A DNA stretch of 64,000 bases from an uncultured Bacteroidales bacterium (GTDB lineage: Bacteria > Bacteroidota > Bacteroidia > Bacteroidales > UBA932): contig CAJOKD010000019.1 of NCBI GenBank assembly GCA_905235085.1, positions 23,219 through 87,218 on the forward strand. The letters are read 5' to 3'. The notes under the pieces were generated by a model. It saw only the letters and a list, made by a program, of their open reading frames with translations. It was not told the DNA's origin and did no database searches. This document shows positions 58,302-64,000 of this stretch, in pieces (the stretch's first letter is position 1; each line of letters opens with the position of its first letter). Made by a program: the position numbers and the translations under genes.

Positions 58302-58940
58302 TTATTGCTTCTTCTTGACAGGAGCGATCATCATAGTCATCCTCTTCCCTTCCAGGGAAGGCATATTCTCGGCCCTTCCGAACTCCTCGAGTTCTACGGC
58401 GAACCTCAGAAGCTGCTTTTCTCCCTGGTCCGCGAACATAATGGAACGGCCGCGGAAGAAGATGGTTGCCTTGACTTTCGAACCTTCCTCAAGGAACTCC
58501 CTGGCGTGCTTGAGCTTGAACTGGAAGTCGTGCTCATCGGTGTTAGGCCCGAAGCGGATCTCCTTGATGACCACCTTGGAGGCATTCTGCTTCATCTCCT
58601 TGGCCTTCTTCCTCTGCTGGTACAGATACTTCTGGTAGTCCAGTATCTTGCACACCGGAGGCTCGGCCTTGGCGCTGATTTCCACCAAGTCCAGTTCCAT
58701 CTCATCGGCCATCTGCAGAGCCTTCGAGATTGGATAGATGCCCGGCTCGGCGATGTTGTCGCCGACAAGTCGAACCTGAGGAGTGATTATCTCCTCGTTG
58801 ATGTTCAGTTCATCGTCAGCCTTCTGTCTGACGAATGAACGCTGGCCACGGGCCCCGGATGCTGATTTTGTGCCGGAATTCGGCTTGAATCCGGTGGATG
58901 GTCTGGAACCTCCGTAATGTGGTTTCGGCTTGTAAGGCAT
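58302..58940 (-). CDS. infC: Translation initiation factor IF-3
   Basis: 212 residues. The core begins NINEEIITPQVRLVGDN near residue 45. The two domains follow, with VCKILDYQKYLYQQRKKAKE and IRFGPNTDEHDFQFKLKHA, and the protein ends PVKKKQ. The first 44 residues are a Gly/Ser/Arg/Lys-rich extension not found in short IF-3 proteins. It starts at an ordinary ATG, not the rare AUU known from E. coli infC. It is 54 bp after thrS. Confidence 0.95.
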   Translation of the reverse strand: MPYKPKPHYGGSRPSTGFKPNSGTKSASGARGQRSFVRQKADDELNINEEIITPQVRLVGDNIAEPGIYPISKALQMADEMELDLVEISAKAEPPVCKILDYQKYLYQQRKKAKEMKQNASKVVIKEIRFGPNTDEHDFQFKLKHAREFLEEGSKVKATIFFRGRSIMFADQGEKQLLRFAVELEEFGRAENMPSLEGKRMTMMIAPVKKKQ

Positions 58941-58994
58941 TCTTTTCTTAAACTTCTCCTGTTAAATTAAACAAAATCAATGCGTGGACACAAA

Positions 58995-60953
58995 CTATGC
59001 CAGTTCTGCGGCCGTCTGGGCCTTGAACCAGGCAATGAAGTCATCCACTTTCATAGTGCCGGCATCGACACCCTCCTTTCTGACGGAAACTGTTCCCTCT
59101 GAAACTTCCTTTTCGCCGACGATAGCCAGCACAGGAACTCTCAGCAACGAAATCTCCCGGATCCTCTTGCCGAGGGTTTCGTTTCTGTCATCTACGGAGG
59201 TGCGAATATCGGAATTATTCAGCAAACTGCAAACTTTTTTTGCAAAATCTGAATATTTCTCACTGATTGGCAGTACTTTAACCTGATCTGGACTGAGCCA
59301 GAGAGGAAGGTGTCCGCCGGTGTGCTCGAGGAGCACGGCAGTGAATCTCTCGATGGAGCCGAACGGTGCCCTGTGGATCATCACCGGACGCTTCTTGCTG
59401 CCGTCGGAGTCAGTATATTCGAGCTGGAACCTCTCAGGAAGGTTGTAGTCGACCTGGATGGTACCGAGCTGCCACTTCCTGCCGATTGCATCCTTGACCA
59501 TAAAGTCGAGCTTTGGTCCGTAGAACGCTGCCTCGCCATATTCCACGACGGTGTTGAGGCCCTTCTCGGCCGCAGCCTCGATAATCGCGTTCTCAGCCTT
59601 CTCCCAATTCTCGTCGCTGCCGATATACTTGGCCTTGTTCTGAGGGTCGCGGAGGGAAATCTGGGCAGTGTACTTGTCGAACTTGAATATCCTGAACACA
59701 TACAGGATGAGGTCGATGACCTTCTCGAATTCGCCCTTGAGCTGGTCCGGAGTGACGAACATATGGGCATCGTCCTGGGTGAACGAGCGTACCCTGGTGA
59801 GTCCGTGGAGCTCGCCGCTCTGCTCGTAACGGTACACGGTTCCGAATTCTGCAAGGCGCAGAGGCAGATCCTTGTAGGAACGAGGGGACGAGCGGAAAAT
59901 CTCGCAGTGGTGAGGGCAGTTCATCGGCTTGAGCATATACTCTTCACCTTCCTGCGGTGTATGGATAGGCTGGAACGAGTCCTTGCCGTACTTGGCATAG
60001 TGGCCGGAAGTGACGTACAGGTCCTTGCTTCCGATATGAGGACTGACTACAGGAAGGTAGCCGTATTCGTTCTGCTTCTTCCTGAGGAACTTCTCGAGTT
60101 CGAAGCGCATCACGGAACCCCTTGGCAGCCAGAGAGGCAGGCCGAGGCCGACGCGGGATGAGAACATAAAGAGTTCCATCTCCTTGCCGAGCTTGCGGTG
60201 GTCGCGTTTCTTGGCTTCTTCGAGCACCACGAGATATTCATCGAGCATGCTCTTCTTAGGGAAGGTGATTCCGTAGATACGGGTAAGCTGTCCGCGGGTT
60301 TCGTCACCGCGCCAGTATGCTCCGGCAAGCGCCGTAAGCTTGACCGCCTTGATGACCTCCGTGCTGCGGAGATGAGGTCCGCGGCAAAGGTCGGTGAAGT
60401 GGCCGTTGTTGTAATATGTGATGGTGCCGTCTTCAAGTTCGCTGATGAGCTCGCACTTGTACTGGTCACCTTTTTCTTCAAAATGCTTGAGGGCCTCTTC
60501 CTTGGATACGTCGATCCTGACGTATGGCTGCTTCTCGCGTGCGAGTTCCAGCATCCTCTTCTCAATCTTCGGGAAGTCAGCGTCGGTAAGCTGCCTGCCG
60601 CCGAGATCCACGTCATAGTAGAAACCGTTCTCGATCGCAGGTCCGATGCCGAACTTGACTCCAGGATACATCTCTTCAAGGGCTTCAGCCATAAGATGTG
60701 AAGACGAATGCCAGAAAACCCTCTTGGCTTCGTCGTCGTCCCACTTCAGCAGGACGATAGAGCAGTCTTCTTCGATCGGACGCATAAGGTCACGGGTCTC
60801 TCCCTTGCCTATGGAAGTGTCACCGGCTTTCTTTACCGCGATGGCCAGCACTTCTTCCGCGAGCCTCGGACTGATGCTCGCTGCAATTTCATAACCCGTT
60901 ACGCCTTTCTCGAAGGCCCTGACGCTACCGTCAGGAAATGTGATGTCAATCAT
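58995..60953 (-). CDS. thrS: Threonyl-tRNA synthetase
   Basis: 652 residues. It shows the N-terminal TGS domain (about 1-63), the editing domain with [13 protein letters not shown] and the class II catalytic core with [31 protein letters not shown] and [11 protein letters not shown]. The C-terminal anticodon-binding domain is also present. Head of the thrS-infC-rpmI-rplT-lepB run. Confidence 0.97.
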   Translation of the reverse strand: MIDITFPDGSVRAFEKGVTGYEIAASISPRLAEEVLAIAVKKAGDTSIGKGETRDLMRPIEEDCSIVLLKWDDDEAKRVFWHSSSHLMAEALEEMYPGVKFGIGPAIENGFYYDVDLGGRQLTDADFPKIEKRMLELAREKQPYVRIDVSKEEALKHFEEKGDQYKCELISELEDGTITYYNNGHFTDLCRGPHLRSTEVIKAVKLTALAGAYWRGDETRGQLTRIYGITFPKKSMLDEYLVVLEEAKKRDHRKLGKEMELFMFSSRVGLGLPLWLPRGSVMRFELEKFLRKKQNEYGYLPVVSPHIGSKDLYVTSGHYAKYGKDSFQPIHTPQEGEEYMLKPMNCPHHCEIFRSSPRSYKDLPLRLAEFGTVYRYEQSGELHGLTRVRSFTQDDAHMFVTPDQLKGEFEKVIDLILYVFRIFKFDKYTAQISLRDPQNKAKYIGSDENWEKAENAIIEAAAEKGLNTVVEYGEAAFYGPKLDFMVKDAIGRKWQLGTIQVDYNLPERFQLEYTDSDGSKKRPVMIHRAPFGSIERFTAVLLEHTGGHLPLWLSPDQVKVLPISEKYSDFAKKVCSLLNNSDIRTSVDDRNETLGKRIREISLLRVPVLAIVGEKEVSEGTVSVRKEGVDAGTMKVDDFIAWFKAQTAAELA

Positions 60954-60992
60954 AAAAACTAAAATAAATTGGTCTAACCAGTGATTTACAAA

Positions 60993-61063
60993 CCAAGTAC
61001 TTGAACTTGGCTAGCCATATTATTAGCCAAAAGACAAAGATACGAATTTATTTGCTATTTTTG
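60993..61063. promoter_or_regulatory. Divergent promoters of thrS and the DUF4199 gene, with thrS leader hairpin
   Basis: Minus-strand TATCTTTG (61042-61035) serves thrS, leaving a leader of about 75 bases with a small stem CCAAGT/ACTTGG (61010-60993). Plus-strand TATTTTTG (61056-61063) lies 24 bp before the DUF4199 ATG. Both match TAnnTTTG. The thrS hairpin is too small to name as a control element. Confidence 0.45.
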
Positions 61064-61087
61064 CATAATAATATAGGTATAAGTACA

Positions 61088-61660
61088 ATGAGCAACGAGT
61101 TTTCATCCTCCGCTTCCTGGAACAAAGCGGCTGTCGCCGGATTCGTGATGGCGGCCGTCACCATAGCGATGGAACTCCTCAAGGGTTGGTCCGGAACGGC
61201 TGGAGGATTCCTGGGAGTATTACTGAACCTGCTGGTCTCGATAGCCAAGATCGTAGTCTGCGTGATCCTCTTCCGGAACCTGATGGGAAGGTTCGCCTTC
61301 GGATTCAGTGGTGTGACTTACCCGAGGCTTCAACACTATGGATTGAAACTGGCTCTGTTTTCCTCCCTGCTCTGCGCTGCGTTCGCCCTGTACCAGGCCA
61401 TCCAGATGGATCCGGAAGAAATCAGGTCCGCCGTGGAAGCGAGCTCCTGGCAGTTTGGATCCATTCTGGATTCGAATACCGAAGCGGCGATCGAGCAGTT
61501 GTTCCCGAAGCTTCCGGCCATCACTTTCTTCTTTATGTTCGGATACTGCTTCCTTTGGGGATGGAGCCTGTCCACACTCTTCGCCAGGGGCTTCGCACAG
61601 GTCCGCGATCCTTTCGACGACACCTTCGGCGGTGACGACCAATCAATTGACAATCAGTAA
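61088..61660 (+). CDS. DUF4199 family membrane protein
   Basis: 190 residues from the ATG at 61088, supported by a promoter element 24 bp upstream; a longer in-frame start at 61001 would include that promoter. Four membrane helices fit DUF4199 (about 14-32, 42-62, 78-98 and 140-162), with a Lys-poor acidic tail DPFDDTFGGDD. Function unknown. In Bacteroidota it commonly precedes a GT2 glycosyltransferase gene, as here, which suggests a joint role at the membrane. Confidence 0.8.
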   Translation: MSNEFSSSASWNKAAVAGFVMAAVTIAMELLKGWSGTAGGFLGVLLNLLVSIAKIVVCVILFRNLMGRFAFGFSGVTYPRLQHYGLKLALFSSLLCAAFALYQAIQMDPEEIRSAVEASSWQFGSILDSNTEAAIEQLFPKLPAITFFFMFGYCFLWGWSLSTLFARGFAQVRDPFDDTFGGDDQSIDNQ

Positions 61661-61665
61661 TCTAT

Positions 61666-62631
61666 ATGGAATATTCAAAAGATCTTTCGATAATCGTTCC
61701 TCTCTACAACGAGGAGGAATCGCTTCCTGAACTGCTTGCCTGGATAAGGAGCGTGATGAACGCTCAGGGCTATTCTTACGAAGTGATATTCGTAGACGAC
61801 GGAAGCACCGACGGGTCGTGGGACAAGATACTCTCGCTCGCTGAAGGAGACGAGCGGATCAAAGGCATTTCCTTCCGCCGCAATTACGGCAAATCAGCAG
61901 CCTTGTACCACGGATTCGCAAAAGCCGAGGGACGTGTTGTGGTGACTATGGATGCAGACTTGCAGGACTCCCCCGAGGAGATTCCCGAAATGTACCGGAT
62001 GGTGGTCGAAGACGGCTACGACGTGGTTTCCGGCTGGAAGCAGCACCGTCAGGACAACAAGGTGACCAAGAACCTTCCTTCCAAGCTATACAACGCCACG
62101 GCCAGGAAGATCACCGGCATCAAGCTCCACGATATGAACTGCGGCCTCAAGGCATACAGGAACGATGTGGTGAAGAACATCGAGGTCTACGGCGAGATGC
62201 ACAGGTACATTCCGTACCTGGCCAAGAACGCCGGATTCTCAAAGATAACTGAGAAGCCGGTCCATCACCAGAAGCGCAAATACGGCAAGAGCAAATTCGG
62301 AATCGAGCGTTTCATCAACGGTTTCCTCGACTTGCTGAGCCTTTGGTTCCTGGGCACTTTCGGGAAGAAACCGATGCACTTCTTCGGTTTCTCCGGCCTG
62401 CTGATGTTCCTTGTAGGATTCATAATGACAGTCTGGATCATAGTGGCCAAGCTGCTGCACCAGACACGTGGTATCCACTACAGGGCAGTCACCGACCAGC
62501 CTCTTTTCTATCTCGCCCTGGTAGCGATAATCCTGGGAGTGATCCTGTTCCTGGCCGGATTCATCGGCGAGATGGTGTCCCGCAATTCCCAGGAAAGGAA
62601 CAAATACAACGTAAAAGACCAGATACGATAG
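61666..62631 (+). CDS. GT2 family glycosyltransferase, polyprenyl-phosphate type
   Basis: 321 residues. The N-terminal GT-A domain has IIVPLYNEEESLPEL, VDDGSTDGS and MDADLQDSPEEI (the DxD metal site). The C-terminus has two membrane helices (about 240-262 and 280-305). This is the layout of dolichol/undecaprenyl-phosphate mannose or glucose synthases such as DPM1 and GtrB, which charge a lipid carrier on the cytoplasmic face. The sugar is unknown. It is 5 bp after the DUF4199 gene and 3 bp before the pseudokinase gene. Confidence 0.9.
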   Translation: MEYSKDLSIIVPLYNEEESLPELLAWIRSVMNAQGYSYEVIFVDDGSTDGSWDKILSLAEGDERIKGISFRRNYGKSAALYHGFAKAEGRVVVTMDADLQDSPEEIPEMYRMVVEDGYDVVSGWKQHRQDNKVTKNLPSKLYNATARKITGIKLHDMNCGLKAYRNDVVKNIEVYGEMHRYIPYLAKNAGFSKITEKPVHHQKRKYGKSKFGIERFINGFLDLLSLWFLGTFGKKPMHFFGFSGLLMFLVGFIMTVWIIVAKLLHQTRGIHYRAVTDQPLFYLALVAIILGVILFLAGFIGEMVSRNSQERNKYNVKDQIR

Positions 62632-62634
62632 GCT

Positions 62635-63792
62635 ATGGACGAAGGTACTTACACCTTGGGTGAACTGCTGGCGGAGACTTCCTATGCCAGGATATACCGC
62701 GTGACAAAGGGGGACAAGGATTTCCTTCTCAAGACCCCGAAAGAAGGCAACGTGGTATTCCTGGATATGATCAGGAAGGAATACCAACTCTCTCTCAAGC
62801 TGCAGCACCCTTTCCTTGCCAGCGTTTACGAATATACCGAAAGCTCCCCGGCGGGTCCCGGAATCCTGATGGAGTATTCCGACTCCAGGAGCCTTCGTGA
62901 ATTCCTGTCCGAAAAACCTTCCCTCAAACTTCGCCTGAAGATCCTGGACCAGTTGCTGGATGCTGTCTCCTACATCCACGGATGCGGGCTCGTCCACAAC
63001 AACCTCGATCCGAAGGATATCCTTGTCACCAAGAATGGCGACAACGTAAAGATCATTGACTTCGGTCTTTCCCCAGAGGATGTGGGGACTCTGGTCAAGG
63101 GTGGCAGGCTCAGCCTGGACTACATTTCTCCGGAGCTGGAAGCCAATTCCAGGAAGCTGGACAAGAGAAGCGATATCTACTCTCTCGGCAAGATCATAGA
63201 CGATATGTTCGGCGGGAAGTACGGTAAGATAGTCGATAGATGTACCAGGAAGAAAGCCGGGAAACGCTTCGACAACGTGGAACAGCTCAAGGCTGCATTC
63301 GAGGGTAACCACACCCCGTGGAAGTTCTTGCGCGGCCTCCTGTTAGCGGCGCTTATCCTGACGCCTTCGTATTTCGCGATCAGGCAGAGAATAGATATGG
63401 GCAAGACCGACAAGAGGATCGACAGTCTGAGGAACGCTCTATCCGAGAGTTATGCGAGACTGGATTCTCTCAAGCTTCTCGCGGACAACGAACTTCTGGT
63501 CAGGGATTCTATCAACGATTTGATTGACAGGAAGTTGGACGATGGTGTTACAAGGGCCAGCTTCATAATCGACACCACCAGGGACTGGATGATTGCACAA
63601 CAAGCTATCTCAGACCATATCCAGCTCAAGCATTGGGTCGATTCAATCTGCCGTTCCTACCCAGAGCCTCTCGCGGCAATGGTAAAGTACCATTATGAAG
63701 AGTCATACGCCGAGCACTGGAATAAGTTGAACAGGGTCTATTCCGCGAAATGGGGAGACAAGCAGGAAGAGAAGCCTGACACTTTACGATAA
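62635..63792 (+). CDS. Transmembrane protein-kinase homologue, probable pseudokinase
   Basis: 385 residues. A kinase-like domain (about 1-225) keeps the ATP Lys33, Glu49 and DFG (142-144), but the catalytic loop reads HNNLDPKD where active kinases have HRDLKPSN, so the catalytic Asp is Asn123. A transmembrane helix (232-249) leads to a helical, coiled-coil-like outer domain (about 255-370). The architecture parallels the kinase at 30580, which has an intact loop. It may sense or scaffold rather than phosphorylate. Confidence 0.78.
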   Translation: MDEGTYTLGELLAETSYARIYRVTKGDKDFLLKTPKEGNVVFLDMIRKEYQLSLKLQHPFLASVYEYTESSPAGPGILMEYSDSRSLREFLSEKPSLKLRLKILDQLLDAVSYIHGCGLVHNNLDPKDILVTKNGDNVKIIDFGLSPEDVGTLVKGGRLSLDYISPELEANSRKLDKRSDIYSLGKIIDDMFGGKYGKIVDRCTRKKAGKRFDNVEQLKAAFEGNHTPWKFLRGLLLAALILTPSYFAIRQRIDMGKTDKRIDSLRNALSESYARLDSLKLLADNELLVRDSINDLIDRKLDDGVTRASFIIDTTRDWMIAQQAISDHIQLKHWVDSICRSYPEPLAAMVKYHYEESYAEHWNKLNRVYSAKWGDKQEEKPDTLR

Positions 63793-63926
63793 TATATCTA
63801 CTGCAGTATACCAGAGAGGGTAACCCTGAGGTCATCCTCTTTTTTGTCCGGAGGTCGGAGGTCACTGGTCAGCGGCACGGTTTAGACATACTAGGCCACC
63901 GTCAATCCTGCCATACACAAAACAAA

Positions 63927-63956
63927 AGAGGCTGACTCATTTCTGAATCAGCCTCT
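63927..63956 (-). terminator. Terminator of the rRNA operon
   Basis: Minus strand AGAGGCTGATTCA and TGAGTCAGCCTCT pair over 13 positions with one mismatch and are followed by TTTGTTTTG. It lies just after the 5S rRNA 3' end. The stretch 63793-63926 between the kinase gene and this stem shows nothing else. Confidence 0.8.
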
Positions 63957-63960
63957 CGAA

Positions 63961-64000
63961 GAACGGCGGCGACCTACTCTCCCAACTGGTGGGTCAGTAC
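63961..64000 (-). rRNA. rrf: 5S ribosomal RNA, 3' end (runs off the window)
   Basis: Minus strand reads GTACTGACCCACCAGTTGGG then AGAGTAGGTCGCCGCC, the conserved 3' third of 5S rRNA, including GGGAGAGTAGGTCG. The terminator directly follows. The exact 3' base is uncertain by a few positions. The rest of an rRNA operon should lie beyond the window. Confidence 0.88.

Noticed and set aside
1..64000. CRISPR arrays, insertion sequences, integrases and replication origins
   Set aside because: I looked for regularly spaced repeats, transposase motifs, integrase signatures and DnaA-box clusters and saw none I could support.

Overview
The window is a chromosomal segment of a member of the Bacteroidota, most likely of the order Bacteroidales. 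The evidence is a TonB-dependent receptor with DUF4249 and MG2-domain partners, DUF4295/DUF4296/DUF4837/DUF4199/DUF5020 proteins, the rpmB-rpmG-DUF4295 cluster, a Bacteroidetes-type IleS and SPFH-GYF2 proteins. Many genes also carry the Bacteroidetes -7 promoter element TAnnTTTG just upstream. Most of the window is moderately GC-rich housekeeping sequence. Roughly 20-31 kb is visibly AT-richer, strain-variable in character, and holds most of the unusual content.

Layout. 1-4.8 kb: ileS (partial, minus strand), divergent from cvpA-tsaB-rpiB-truB and a glutamine synthetase gene that breaks off after about 140 codons. 4.8-14.3 kb (minus): ruvX-def-phosphohexomutase-M23/LysM peptidase-TonB receptor-DUF4249 lipoprotein-MG2 protein, with 1-4 bp overlaps across several junctions. 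14.3-19.0 kb (plus): M23 peptidase-dxr-rseP-metallophosphoesterase. 19.1-20.1 kb: a hicA-hicB toxin-antitoxin pair followed by a decayed second hicB. 20.2-29.1 kb (minus): three proteins that look like helix-hairpin-helix DNA glycosylase relatives, and a cassette of an SPFH-GYF2 protein, two small GYF2 proteins, a small membrane protein and two related zinc-ribbon membrane proteins (one frameshifted). 29.2-29.3 kb: a compact pseudoknot-capable inverted-repeat element. 29.5-31.6 kb: an AbiEi-like/MNT nucleotidyltransferase fusion with a palindrome at its promoter, and a membrane Ser/Thr kinase. 31.7-35.1 kb: a secreted protein gene interrupted in frame by a REP-like repeat, a putative DNA-binding protein and a leucine-rich-repeat lipoprotein. 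35.2-36.8 kb: tRNA-Pro, rpsT, tRNA-Glu, DUF4837 lipoprotein. 36.9-39.6 kb: nrdD-nrdG. 39.8-45.2 kb: a purine salvage locus (NCS2 permease, Tsx-like porin, divergent apt) overlapping a GH78 alpha-L-rhamnosidase gene. 45.3-48.6 kb: tRNA-Leu, a zinc-peptidase-like lipoprotein and a histidine acid phosphatase. 48.6-55.5 kb (minus): ftsY-pheT-DUF4296-amidohydrolase-radical SAM-deoC. 55.6-61.0 kb (minus): thrS-infC-rpmI-rplT-lepB and rpmB-rpmG-DUF4295. 61.1-63.8 kb (plus): DUF4199-GT2 glycosyltransferase-pseudokinase. The window ends inside a 5S rRNA gene on the minus strand.

The part most deserving attention is 20-33 kb. There, DNA-repair-like proteins, a putative membrane-scaffold cassette, a TA-type nucleotidyltransferase, a structured RNA candidate and a shared promoter-proximal motif lie close together. 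Three reading-frame or gene breaks (glnA at about 4.81 kb, the MG2 gene at about 4.935 kb, the zinc-ribbon gene at about 28.01 kb) could be real mutations or assembly errors. Only read data can separate these.
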